This document shows, in pieces, positions 51,233 to 59,676 of a DNA stretch of 64,000 bases. The stretch covers positions 62,001-126,000 of IMG/VR virus record IMGVR_UViG_3300017989_000003. The stretch is one strand, 5' to 3'. The DNA comes from a virus. A program made the translations under genes and the position numbers. How positions within the stretch are numbered: position 1 is the first letter of the stretch; the number at the start of each line of letters is the position of its first letter. The notes below the pieces were generated by a model that had not been told where the DNA came from, did not search any database, and worked only from the letters and a program-made list of their open reading frames with translations.

Positions 51233-51428
51233 AACTGTAAGTATAGCTGTTGTCTTCGTACATTATTACTCTTGATGAACATACTGTAACGTCGTCACTC
51301 GTTGAGTAAAACGTTACGTATGAACTAACCATTGGAATTGCAAACTTACGTTTGTTGTTCTCGAATGGTAGTTCCAGCTGCTTTACGTTGAAGTTTTTTA
51401 TACTATCATGGTTTGTTTTATTTCCCAT
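51225..51428 (-). CDS. Small protein with QLELPF motif
   Basis: 67 residues. Residues 17-22 are QLELPF, near the hexapeptide form of beta-clamp motifs. Start after AGGTGTATAA. It overlaps the methyltransferase gene. Confidence 0.6.
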   Translation of the reverse strand: MGNKTNHDSIKNFNVKQLELPFENNKRKFAIPMVSSYVTFYSTSDDVTVCSSRVIMYEDNSYTYSYG

Positions 51429-52022
51429 TTATACACCTAAGTATTTCGCTAAAGATTCACTTATGATACGACCTATGTCACTCATAAGTCGTTTGTATTC
51501 GTCGTCATTTCTGTCTTTGGATATTATACAGCATAATGACGCAATATTACGGTTTAGTAAAATTTCTCTTATAGTATACGACGCAAACTCACTCCCTAAA
51601 TGGGCTTCAATGAAAGTAATTCTATTATCGCAGTCAACTGTTTTGGGTATAGTATCGTGAAAACAGAATAATAGTTTGGATTCTCCTATTTTGTGCATGA
51701 TGCTGTGTACATAAATCATGGTGTTAACGTATATTACACTCAGTAACATTTTAAGTGCTATTGTATCGTGTTTATACTGTGTAATTTCCTTGAATCTCAA
51801 CAAATAAGTCTCTCTTATGTTAATATCCTCTGAGTTAATGATGTTATTACAAATCCATTTAGCTATTGAAAGCTCAAGGTGTTCTGTAATATCATTAATA
51901 ATTTCTTCTAAATCAGAGAGTATACCGTCAATTGGCATGGTTGTTTTGAACAAAATGGGTATAGAGGCGTACACTCCATCTTTTGCGTTATTATTCTTCT
52001 TGTTATCTGGTATATCAGACAT
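51429..52022 (-). CDS. Unknown helical protein, paralogue pair member
   Basis: 197 residues, helical. Parallels the following gene: IAKWICNNII against IARFACDKII, then TYLLRFKEIT against TLLLRYVECT. Both have disordered N-termini. Tandem duplication is likely. Role unknown, perhaps virion-associated because they precede the tail genes. Confidence 0.7.
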   Translation of the reverse strand: MSDIPDNKKNNNAKDGVYASIPILFKTTMPIDGILSDLEEIINDITEHLELSIAKWICNNIINSEDINIRETYLLRFKEITQYKHDTIALKMLLSVIYVNTMIYVHSIMHKIGESKLLFCFHDTIPKTVDCDNRITFIEAHLGSEFASYTIREILLNRNIASLCCIISKDRNDDEYKRLMSDIGRIISESLAKYLGV

Positions 52023-52037
52023 ATTGTATTATCCTGA

Positions 52038-52751
52038 TTAGACAAAAAATTCTAAAATAAGTCTCTTTATGGTAGACAAAATCCCTGAAACTTTTCTATT
52101 TTTTTGTTCTTGCACGAATAGTTCACATAACTCGGCAATGCTGTGTTCAATTAGAATATTCCGTAGCGTGTTTAGGGCTACAACACCTCCGACAGTAACT
52201 GTAAGTGCATTCATATACATATCTTCATCATTTTTTAGTGCATCAGGAATACTACTAATGCTGCCATATTTTTTTATGAAGTTGTCTTTACCTTCTATTC
52301 GAGTGATGTTCTTGCACATAAGTACACTATTTAGTAGTAACGTTTCAATAATGGCTCCCATAATAACTTGGTTGTATTGCTGTCTAGTACATTCTACGTA
52401 ACGTAGAAGTAATGTATCTATATCAACAGAGTTTTTATCTTGTATGATTTTGTCACAAGCAAATCTAGCAATGTGTAGAGCCAATGTAGTAAATATCGAC
52501 ACTGCTATTTCAGTACAATCGTTGTGTAATTCTGTAAGGTCATCGTGTTGGAATAAAGACGGTATCCCTATGATATTTTCTACATCGTCCTCATTACTCC
52601 TATTATAGTCACTAGTAACATCGTTCATAGATTGTGTGTGCTCTACGTGTTCGACTTTACCCTCGAACCCCTCGAACATACTAAAATCGATATTTTTTCG
52701 AGGTTCGTCATTATCACCAAATTTTTGTTTATCAGTTTCGTTGTTAGGCAT
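52038..52751 (-). CDS. Unknown helical protein, paralogue pair member
   Basis: 237 residues, acidic disordered N-terminal 70 residues then helices similar to the preceding gene. Start after AAAGGAATAAAAT. First gene of the leftward block, driven by the divergent region. Confidence 0.7.
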   Translation of the reverse strand: MPNNETDKQKFGDNDEPRKNIDFSMFEGFEGKVEHVEHTQSMNDVTSDYNRSNEDDVENIIGIPSLFQHDDLTELHNDCTEIAVSIFTTLALHIARFACDKIIQDKNSVDIDTLLLRYVECTRQQYNQVIMGAIIETLLLNSVLMCKNITRIEGKDNFIKKYGSISSIPDALKNDEDMYMNALTVTVGGVVALNTLRNILIEHSIAELCELFVQEQKNRKVSGILSTIKRLILEFFV

Positions 52752-52804
52752 ATTTTATTCCTTTGTGGGTTGTTTGTGTATATAGTAGTTTAATCAATTT
52801 TTTT

Positions 52805-52832
52805 AGTTTGTCAAGTACTTTTTACCAAAAAA
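52805..52832. promoter_or_regulatory. 28-bp shared divergent operator/promoter, copy 1
   Basis: The same 28 bp (AGTTTGTCAAGTACTTTTTA and ACCAAAAAA) are at 57889-57916. On the minus strand it supplies TTGACA for the leftward gene, with a weak -10 TAAACT 16 bases on. The two copies each lie between diverging genes. Confidence 0.72.
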
Positions 52833-52919
52833 GTACAAAATATTTAATTTTTACCTTTTATCAATTGTGTTAATATATACATAGGACTTACCTCCTTTCT
52901 AGGGTTGTTGTGGTCTGAG

Positions 52920-52962
52920 GTACGACGTGTGGGTGGTGTTTTCGGTTAGACGCCACCCTACA
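52920..52962 (+). other. Hairpin in the leader of the tail gene
   Basis: GGGTGGTG...CGCCACCC pairs in the leader before the start at 52992. Confidence 0.5.
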
Positions 52963-52991
52963 ATTAACTTCAAAGGAAACTTAGGGGATAA

Positions 52992-54647
52992 ATGGCGCAA
53001 TTACTTCTTATCTACAAAGCTTTAACCATTACATATTGCGATAAGTGTGGAATGGAATTACCGTCAGAATATACCCAAATTGAGCCAGACACTAAAAGAG
53101 TCCATAAATTTCTTACTTTGAGTGTAAGGTGTAGTATATGTGGTTCGTTTACAGATGTAAAATGTAAAAATGTTTATAATGAAGTATACGCACCACCTGT
53201 TCCACCCACTACTGAAAATCTTAGTATTTGGGATTTTAACGAAATAATCGGAACTAATGTTCCTGACTCTAGTGTTAACCCCGATAAATTTGGAAATGGC
53301 ACTATTAATAATGGCGCATTTACGTTGTGGAATCCAGTTTATAATGGTGATACTGCTTTGTTTACGTTTGGTGTCTTGCCTGGTCAACAGTATCTCCCCT
53401 ACATTGATTTTCCTCAACTTTCGACAGGGCTAAATTGGATTGGGTTTACAATGTGCGGGTGGCTATATAACTATAGTGTTCCTGCCGACGATATGTACTG
53501 TATGTGGAATATGGCATTTGCAGGAAAAACTGAGATTCTTGTAGCTTCAGGAACCAACGTAGCAGGGGATTTGACACTTCGCATACACATTGGCTCAAAA
53601 ACGTTAGAAGTTATAATTCCAGCAGCTGAACTAGCTTTTGATTTTAGCCTTGTATTCTGGCAAATAACGGTGGATGCCTTAGGTAACGCGACGTTAAAAG
53701 CTAGAACAAAAGACACTAATCCTACTCATACTGACACTGACGTCGGTGTGCCATTGCCAGATAATGTAAAATACTACCTTAGAGCATGGGAACAACGACC
53801 CGAGTCATCGTTTGCGTATCTCCCAGGTGGTGGTATTTTAGGCAGGCATAAAATATATAACGGGGCACTTGACGCAGTTGATTTGGACGCCATATATGCT
53901 AGCGAGTATGATTACTACTATTCTGTAGTACCTCCTATACCAGACCAACAAGGATTATGGGAGATTAATGAGGGTATAGACGTAATTATTAATAATACAA
54001 GTATTACTCCACCTCCTAAATTTAATGATGGTATTATTGTTCCAGCTGGCATATTTAATTGGACACAAGTTAACCCCCCAATACTGCCTCGAAACGTACT
54101 TGATATATCAGGTGGTTCGTTTATAGATTTTAGCGGTACTACCCCTAATTTTGATTTTTCGTTAGGATTTACGATAACTGGATGGATAGCTACTAAGAAA
54201 CTAGCATGGATGCCTGACCAAGTTATATTAAGCATTACTAACCCTATGACAGCATTAGAAATATACACATCGATGGTATGGGTAAATCCACCAGGTGAAT
54301 GGCGGTGTTCAATAGCTGTTTTTGACGGAGTACTTGATATTAACTTACCTGAGCATAATCTTACTGATGATTTTGTTTTTTATGCTTATACTCAGGGAGC
54401 TTTGGGTTTATCGTCGTTTTACGTATTCACTAGTACTGTAGTAAGTTATGGCGGGTTTGCCATGTTAACACCGTTAGTTCCATTAACTGACTACGATATG
54501 TACTTAGGCGCTCCTACTCCGAATTCAATGCTACCGTTCCCACTTGATGGCAGAGCTGGAAAACACACATTTTATGTTGGCGGAGAGTTGTCTTACCCAC
54601 AAATCGAACAGATAGTTTTGGATGAAGCAAGTAACTACTGGGTGTGA
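52992..54647 (+). CDS. Tail or receptor-binding protein with LamG-like domains
   Basis: 551 residues. An N-terminal zinc-ribbon module (CDKCGM, CSICGS) similar to the protein at 55909 is followed by two repeats of about 220 residues resembling concanavalin A/LamG-like jelly rolls (GFTMCGWLYN and GFTITGWIAT starts). Likely a sugar- or surface-binding virion part. The stop codon lies in the right end of the TnpB element 2, so the gene may have been trimmed there. Confidence 0.68.
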   Translation: MAQLLLIYKALTITYCDKCGMELPSEYTQIEPDTKRVHKFLTLSVRCSICGSFTDVKCKNVYNEVYAPPVPPTTENLSIWDFNEIIGTNVPDSSVNPDKFGNGTINNGAFTLWNPVYNGDTALFTFGVLPGQQYLPYIDFPQLSTGLNWIGFTMCGWLYNYSVPADDMYCMWNMAFAGKTEILVASGTNVAGDLTLRIHIGSKTLEVIIPAAELAFDFSLVFWQITVDALGNATLKARTKDTNPTHTDTDVGVPLPDNVKYYLRAWEQRPESSFAYLPGGGILGRHKIYNGALDAVDLDAIYASEYDYYYSVVPPIPDQQGLWEINEGIDVIINNTSITPPPKFNDGIIVPAGIFNWTQVNPPILPRNVLDISGGSFIDFSGTTPNFDFSLGFTITGWIATKKLAWMPDQVILSITNPMTALEIYTSMVWVNPPGEWRCSIAVFDGVLDINLPEHNLTDDFVFYAYTQGALGLSSFYVFTSTVVSYGGFAMLTPLVPLTDYDMYLGAPTPNSMLPFPLDGRAGKHTFYVGGELSYPQIEQIVLDEASNYWV

Positions 54648-54675
54648 ACTACCCTCGCCTAAAGGCGAGAGCTTC
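54644..54675 (-). mobile_element. Right end of TnpB element 2
   Basis: 32-bp hairpin sequence identical to the right end of element 1 (38830-38861). Stop codon of the tail gene lies within its first bases. Confidence 0.85.
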
Positions 54676-55786
54676 TCGGAATAGTTAGTGAGAGTTTCCG
54701 AAGGGCTGTACCAGCCCTGAGTATATTTAGAGCAGCATTTTCGTCTCTGTCTAGAACTAAACCACAGAAAGGACAATCGTGGACACGGACAGACAAATCT
54801 TTTTTGACAATCTCACCACATTGAGCACACATTTGAGAAGTGTTCTTGGGATTTACTTTGATTATCTCTCGACCAGCTTCTGCCGCTTTGTTTTTGAGAA
54901 TGTCAAAGAATTGAAACCAAGACACATCTCTCATAGATTTGTTCAGAGACCGAAAACTATTCCAGTTTTTCATATCTTCGTGAATTATTATTCCGTAATT
55001 ATCAACATAGTGCTTTGCAACTCTATATTGAAAGTCTTTACGTTGATTAGCAACTTTTTCGTGTGCTTTAGCAAGTCTTTGTTTAGTCTTTTTTCTGCGG
55101 TTAGAACCTTTGACTTGTTTAGACAACCTTTGTTGTATTTTAGCAATTTTATCTTGCGACCGTTTCATATATCGAGGATTCTCAACTTTAAGCCCGTTAG
55201 AGTCAGTCAAAAAGGATTCGCAACCAACATCAAGTCCGATTGCTTCGTTGTTTTTAGGCAGGATATTTGGAGTAATATTATCACAACTGAAAGACACAAA
55301 CCACTTTTTAGTAAGAGTTCTGCGGATAGTAACCATTTTGATTTTAGCTTCATTAGGAATGTCTCGATGAAATTTGACCTTGAAACGACCAAATTTCTTA
55401 ATGATAAGATAACTTCCTTCAATCTTCCAGCCAGCTTGAGTCAGAGTAATGGAATCGTAACGACCGTAACCACGAAATCTCGGAAAGCCATTGCTTTTGC
55501 CAGCTTTCAGGCGTCTAAAGAAATTTTTGAATGCTCTGTCAACTCTTTGGCAAACATCCTGCAAAGATTGAGAAGGCACTTGATTGTATTCTGGAAATTC
55601 TTTTTTGAGTTCTGGAAGCTGGTTTTGTTGGTCATAAAAAGAAAGCGAAACTTTGCGTTGCCTATAAGCATAAATTCTTTGTTCGAGAGCAAGATTATAT
55701 ACTTGCCTGCAAAGCTCCAAAGCAATAAGAGTTTTGTTAGCTGTGTCTTTTTTAGGATATATGCGATATTGGTATGTTCTTTTCAT
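54659..55786 (-). CDS. tnpB: TnpB RNA-guided nuclease, element 2
   Basis: 375 residues. RuvC-like residues in GLDVG, HEDMKNWNSF and LDRDENAALN, with zinc finger CAQCG/CPFCG. Only about 30 percent like element 1 in the parts read by eye, so the two are separate lineages despite identical right ends. No tnpA is next to it. It cuts DNA guided by a right-end RNA. GTTTTCTCACT-rich leader, start after a weak AT-rich promoter TATAAT. Confidence 0.9.
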   Translation of the reverse strand: MKRTYQYRIYPKKDTANKTLIALELCRQVYNLALEQRIYAYRQRKVSLSFYDQQNQLPELKKEFPEYNQVPSQSLQDVCQRVDRAFKNFFRRLKAGKSNGFPRFRGYGRYDSITLTQAGWKIEGSYLIIKKFGRFKVKFHRDIPNEAKIKMVTIRRTLTKKWFVSFSCDNITPNILPKNNEAIGLDVGCESFLTDSNGLKVENPRYMKRSQDKIAKIQQRLSKQVKGSNRRKKTKQRLAKAHEKVANQRKDFQYRVAKHYVDNYGIIIHEDMKNWNSFRSLNKSMRDVSWFQFFDILKNKAAEAGREIIKVNPKNTSQMCAQCGEIVKKDLSVRVHDCPFCGLVLDRDENAALNILRAGTALRKLSLTIPRSSRL

Positions 55787-55840
55787 TATTTGTTCTCACT
55801 AACTTATTATATTATACACAAAATTTTAGGGGAGGGTTCA

Positions 55841-55884
55841 CTTTTTTATTTTTTACCCCCAGCTAAAGCAGGGGGATTTCTTTT
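55841..55884 (+). terminator. CCCCC/GGGGG hairpin with T tract
   Basis: CCCCC-AGCTAAAGCA-GGGGG followed by ATTTCTTTTT. Either the original terminator of the split tail gene or part of the element left end. The left end of element 2 is placed at about 55841 (GGGTTCAC). Confidence 0.6.
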
Positions 55885-55908
55885 TCAGGTTAACGAAAGG
55901 GATATGTG

Positions 55909-56136
55909 ATGTTAGAGATAATGACTTTATACCGTACTGTTTCAAAAAAACCGCAATGTAAAAATGGACACACGCTTAAAACTAAGTATTATATTAAATT
56001 TGTCTACGGAAACCCACCAGAACAAAATAAAATTATTAGCGTAGAGTGCCAAGAATGCCATGAAGTAGTGGAACTTCAATGTTATAGGACTAATGTTAAT
56101 ACACAGGTAAGACGTAAGAGATGGTTTCCAGCTTAA
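55909..56136 (+). CDS. Small zinc-ribbon virion-like protein
   Basis: 75 residues from 55909 (AAAGGGATATGTG). CKNGH and CQECHEVVELQC resemble the N-terminal module of the 52992 gene (SVECQECHEVVELQC against SVRCSICGSFTDVKC). Perhaps an independent copy of the same anchor module. Confidence 0.65.
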   Translation: MLEIMTLYRTVSKKPQCKNGHTLKTKYYIKFVYGNPPEQNKIISVECQECHEVVELQCYRTNVNTQVRRKRWFPA

Positions 56137-56783
56137 CGTTTTTTACGTTTTTGTGGACTCATCGCCCTTATTACGGCATCTGTGCTTTTACCAAGATTTT
56201 TAGCTACGCTAATAGCTACATCTAATTTTCTAGCAATTGTACCAGCAGCTTTAGCTCTTTTGCCGCCTTTTGCAGATAGCGCTGCATTCTTTTTATAGGC
56301 ACTATCTAAGTCGATAAGGTTTTTAGCTTTTACGCCTATTTTATTAGCATACTTTAGTAGCACTTTACCTCGAGGATGTGTTACAGCTTTATTTTTCTCT
56401 ATTTTCACAAAATGTTTCATTAAGTCTACTTTTTCAGGGTCATTTAGAAATTTTCCTAGTTTCTTTCTTTTGCGGGGTTTACCTGACTTTGCGGCTAAAA
56501 ATGCGTCGGCAGCTTTGCTGACTTCGTCTGACACATACTTGTCGATATAGGCATCCACTTCTGAACCAAATCCTGTCTTTCCAACACTCTTCATTAGTTC
56601 TTCATCTTGCGCAAGCTTGGTCATATCCTTAAAGATACTCACTATCTCTTTACCCATATTCTTAAACTCTTTTATTGCAGTACGCGTTGGCGTTTTCGCG
56701 GCGTCTTTTACGATGTCGTCAAACTTATTCCATACCACGTCTCTAGTTGCATAGGATACGGACTCGCCGATTTTATTTGTCAT
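56133..56783 (-). CDS. Basic lysine-rich protein
   Basis: 216 residues, helical and basic (GKPRKRKKLGKF, AKGGKRAKAAGT, QKRKKR end), suited to nucleic-acid binding or to a virion interior protein. GAAAGGTAACTAAC precedes the start. Role unknown. Confidence 0.65.
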   Translation of the reverse strand: MTNKIGESVSYATRDVVWNKFDDIVKDAAKTPTRTAIKEFKNMGKEIVSIFKDMTKLAQDEELMKSVGKTGFGSEVDAYIDKYVSDEVSKAADAFLAAKSGKPRKRKKLGKFLNDPEKVDLMKHFVKIEKNKAVTHPRGKVLLKYANKIGVKAKNLIDLDSAYKKNAALSAKGGKRAKAAGTIARKLDVAISVAKNLGKSTDAVIRAMSPQKRKKR

Positions 56784-56788
56784 GTTAG

Positions 56789-57124
56789 TTACCTTTCGGC
56801 TATAGTTGTTTCGTTAATGTTTTTAATTATACCAAACATGTCAATAATTTCGAATAATGAATAGTACTTCCCATTTATCTCTTTGGTCATGACGTACTCT
56901 ACTTGAATCAAGTTATTGGATTCGAGCATAACATCCTCTTTTACTTGTTTAACATTTACGTTTATACCTAAAGCCATATAGCGCTTAGTTGTGTTTTTGT
57001 ACTTATCGGTGCTTTTAGACAGTATTTGTATGTTACCTGATGTTAGGTCAACAATCTTAAAATCAAGTATTTTGGAGTCTACATAATCCAACACATAAAA
57101 TTTTATGAGTTTATTAAGTACCAT
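56789..57124 (-). CDS. Unknown small protein
   Basis: 111 residues, start after AAAGGTGTTAC, overlapping the preceding gene by eleven bases. No motif is recognised. Confidence 0.6.
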   Translation of the reverse strand: MVLNKLIKFYVLDYVDSKILDFKIVDLTSGNIQILSKSTDKYKNTTKRYMALGINVNVKQVKEDVMLESNNLIQVEYVMTKEINGKYYSLFEIIDMFGIIKNINETTIAER

Positions 57125-57545
57125 GTAACACCTTTTGTATTGCTTTTTTAATATTTATTACAGCTTTCTCTTGCTTAGCTGTGTATGTTTGGTTTCTTTG
57201 GGTATAGTCTTTTATTCCTAATAGAATTTTAACATTATTTTCTGCAAAGTCCGCCATATTTTTTGGGATTCTATCGACGTCAGATATAGTCTCATCAATA
57301 GTATCGATGAATTCTGGTATTCCTAGTTTTTGATACACTTTCTTGTCTACTGTACTCTCTTGGATACACTCTTCGTAAAAATGCAAAACTGTGTTATAGG
57401 ACAAGCCTGTGCTCCATCCACACTCACAAGTCGTTCTGTATCTTGTTGTTTTTTGCGGTCTAACAACTTTACCATTTTTATTCTTTGTGGCTTCTACAAT
57501 ATCAATTACCTCACCACATTTTGGGCATTTGAAGTACCTTTCCAT
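57114..57545 (-). CDS. Zinc-ribbon protein
   Basis: 143 residues with CPKCGEV at the start and TTCECGWS, one zinc site. Start after AGAGGAAAA. The ACCGGT element copy 4 lies immediately upstream. Confidence 0.68.
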   Translation of the reverse strand: MERYFKCPKCGEVIDIVEATKNKNGKVVRPQKTTRYRTTCECGWSTGLSYNTVLHFYEECIQESTVDKKVYQKLGIPEFIDTIDETISDVDRIPKNMADFAENNVKILLGIKDYTQRNQTYTAKQEKAVINIKKAIQKVLHGT

Positions 57546-57575
57546 TTTTCCTCTTGTTGTTTAATGACAGTTGTC

Positions 57576-57617
57576 GTCAAGGGGTAATTCGTTACCGGTT
57601 GCAAAATACCCCTTGAC
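57576..57617. repeat. 42-bp ACCGGT element, copy 4
   Basis: Exact reverse complement of 673-714. As read with the leftward genes it has the same orientation as copy 1 has with the rightward gene. Confidence 0.88.
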
Positions 57618-57625
57618 AAAATTGA

Positions 57626-57838
57626 CTAGCGTCTATTCTTTTTTCTTGACGCTTTTTGGGACTTTCGTGTGTTCTTTCTCCTGGTATTATACTTTGGAGA
57701 TACTATCCTACCTTTTTTGTGTTTACTCTGTTTAGCCATAGGAGGTGATTTAGGTAAAGAAATAATCTTCACACCAGAATTTTGTTTCTTATGGTCTGTA
57801 AGTTCTTCTTTGTTTTCTTCTTTGTTTTCTTCGTCCAT
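57626..57838 (-). CDS. Small lysine-arginine protein
   Basis: 70 residues from 57838 (GAAAGGTAGCACT). Acidic EENKEENKEE repeat then a strongly basic tail (RRKNTRKSQKASRKKNRR). Likely binds nucleic acid. Confidence 0.6.
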   Translation of the reverse strand: MDEENKEENKEELTDHKKQNSGVKIISLPKSPPMAKQSKHKKGRIVSPKYNTRRKNTRKSQKASRKKNRR

Positions 57839-57870
57839 AGTGCTACCTTTCAACTTTTACTTATTTTAAT

Positions 57871-57898
57871 ATTATAGACATTAATTTGAGTTTGTCAA
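57871..57898 (-). promoter_or_regulatory. Consensus leftward promoter
   Basis: Minus strand TTGACA (57898-57893), 16 bases, TATAAT (57876-57871). The -35 lies in the shared 28-bp motif. Confidence 0.85.
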
Positions 57899-57916
57899 GT
57901 ACTTTTTACCAAAAAA
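57889..57916. promoter_or_regulatory. 28-bp shared divergent operator/promoter, copy 2
   Basis: Identical to 52805-52832. Both copies sit between diverging gene pairs. Confidence 0.75.
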
Positions 57917-57941
57917 TTCCAAAATTATCTGCATGTTTTTA

Positions 57942-57950
57942 TGATATAAT
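57942..57950 (+). promoter_or_regulatory. Extended -10 promoter
   Basis: TGATATAAT before the gene at 57978, with no clear -35. The TG extension can replace it. Confidence 0.6.
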
Positions 57951-57977
57951 TAGTTTAACAGCTTCGAGGAACTTACT

Positions 57978-58367
57978 ATGATGCTATTCATTATGACTGA
58001 AAGTATTAGTATTACGCTTATAGCGCCAGTTCTAAGTGCGCTAGTTCTAGCTGTTGGTATTCTTTTTAGACAGTTGTTAAAAGAACGAAAAGAAAAAAGT
58101 AAGTTGGAAAAAGAATTTCGAGGTAAACAGCATGAGCTAGACAAGACATTTACAAAGACTATTCATGAGATGGAGGAAGAGTTTAGAAAAGAAATAAAAA
58201 AACTATTGGAAGAAAACTACAAAAATGACGTTAAAATTGTGGAAGCTCTCACTAGAATAAACGAAAATAATACGTATGTAATCAAAGAAATCAGTGAGCT
58301 ACGTGTAGCTCTTAACGATATTTACATTAACAATAGTACAAACCGTTCTCGTAAAACGACTAAATAG
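57978..58367 (+). CDS. Membrane protein with long coiled coil
   Basis: 129 residues, a single hydrophobic segment (about 8-30) followed by a charged coiled coil to the end. Spanin- or stator-like layout. GGAACTTACT precedes the start. First of five genes leading to tail proteins. Confidence 0.68.
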   Translation: MMLFIMTESISITLIAPVLSALVLAVGILFRQLLKERKEKSKLEKEFRGKQHELDKTFTKTIHEMEEEFRKEIKKLLEENYKNDVKIVEALTRINENNTYVIKEISELRVALNDIYINNSTNRSRKTTK

Positions 58368-58374
58368 GTGGAAC

Positions 58375-58803
58375 ATGGAAAGAAAGTTTATTGATGACAC
58401 AGACTGGACTAAGTTTAGTCAAGTATCCGAAGAAATAAGTGATATAGTCAGTAATCTTAGGATACAGCATGTTACCAACCCTGACTATATATTTTTAGTC
58501 GGTATTGATGAGTGTACTAACGACGATGACTCTAAGTTTCTGGATGTAGAAGGCGTAGATATCATAGGGCATAAAGAGGGTACTGTAATACTCGAATTAA
58601 TGTCGAAAATTAAGGGTAATATCTTGGGTATAATTGTCGGAAGCTCAATATCTGATATGACGATTAGTCAGTTTGTTAAAAAAGCTGGGGGAGTGTTATC
58701 ACGTAAGTTTATTTATATCCAAAAATCAAACACAACTACAGCTAAGTTATTACGTGATATAATACCTAAAAAGAATAGCACGGGGGAAAACAATGCCCAA
58801 TGA
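58375..58803 (+). CDS. Unknown tail-region protein
   Basis: 142 residues, alpha/beta (LVGIDECTNDDDSKF, ILGIIVGSSISD). Start after AGGTGGAAC. Possibly a virion or assembly protein by position. Confidence 0.62.
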   Translation: MERKFIDDTDWTKFSQVSEEISDIVSNLRIQHVTNPDYIFLVGIDECTNDDDSKFLDVEGVDIIGHKEGTVILELMSKIKGNILGIIVGSSISDMTISQFVKKAGGVLSRKFIYIQKSNTTTAKLLRDIIPKKNSTGENNAQ

Positions 58804-59302
58804 ACGTACACAGTTTCATAATAACTATGTGGTTTACACTAAAGTGACTAGAGATGGTATTTACTCATTTCCAGAAAATGCCATAAAAGTTTGGAATCCA
58901 GTTACGGAAAATGAGATTCTAATTGTGCATGACATTGCAGTTCCAGTAGGTGACTTAAACCTAAAACAAGTTCTGGCGTTCATGAACAAAATCGAAATGC
59001 TTCCTGTATACAGGAATACATTTGATGATGTCCTTAACGCTACAATCATAGGAGCTAAAAATTTAATTGTAGAGCTATCTAAAGATTTTGCTGTAATAGT
59101 AAAAGATGGCTCAGATGAACTGTTTACAGGGTCTAGAAACAAAGAAACTGGAATGTACGACGTAAATTTGTTTTCAAAAGAGTCTCATATAGAAATCGTA
59201 GCTGAGAATGTGTATTTCAAATTGTTGTCAATAATAATACGCGTGTGGTCAGAAAGTAAATTACGTATAAACCACAAACGACGGAAAAGATATGCCAACT
59301 AG
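58793..59302 (+). CDS. Unknown tail-region protein
   Basis: 169 residues, overlap of eleven bases with the preceding gene, start after GGGGGAAAACA. Beta-rich, basic end (RINHKRRKRYAN). No family is recognised. Confidence 0.62.
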   Translation: MPNERTQFHNNYVVYTKVTRDGIYSFPENAIKVWNPVTENEILIVHDIAVPVGDLNLKQVLAFMNKIEMLPVYRNTFDDVLNATIIGAKNLIVELSKDFAVIVKDGSDELFTGSRNKETGMYDVNLFSKESHIEIVAENVYFKLLSIIIRVWSESKLRINHKRRKRYAN

Positions 59303-59636
59303 ACCATTAGAAGTAACATATATTCCCGCTGAAATCATAGGTTTACCATTTATGGTTAACATTGCTGCAAATGTAGTAACACCAGTAGGTGGTATCGAAT
59401 TTGATGATGCTGTAGGAATATGGGTTGTTAGTAATAAAGCGTTTTATTTTACTTTTGCTGATAATGACATAGATGCTACTGCACAACTGAACAACGATGC
59501 GACTAGAGGTTGGAGAGGTGCAGGGTCGTGGTCTTTTACGTATTATGCGGAGGAACGTAAGTTATACTGCAAGAGTATCGATAACGGTACAATAATATCG
59601 TTTGAGAGGCTTAAAGCTTTCTCCCCAATCGAGTAA
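59292..59636 (+). CDS. Unknown tail-region protein
   Basis: 114 residues, beta-rich. Overlaps the preceding gene by eleven bases. Role unknown. Confidence 0.6.
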   Translation: MPTRPLEVTYIPAEIIGLPFMVNIAANVVTPVGGIEFDDAVGIWVVSNKAFYFTFADNDIDATAQLNNDATRGWRGAGSWSFTYYAEERKLYCKSIDNGTIISFERLKAFSPIE

Positions 59637-59676
59637 TTTACGTAATTTTTGTTACTGACAGCGAAACAGGTGATAT

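Noticed and set aside
54779-55909. A 376-codon plus-strand frame opposite tnpB
   Set aside because: It is antisense to the RuvC nuclease, has no ribosome site or motif, and is explained by the codons of tnpB.
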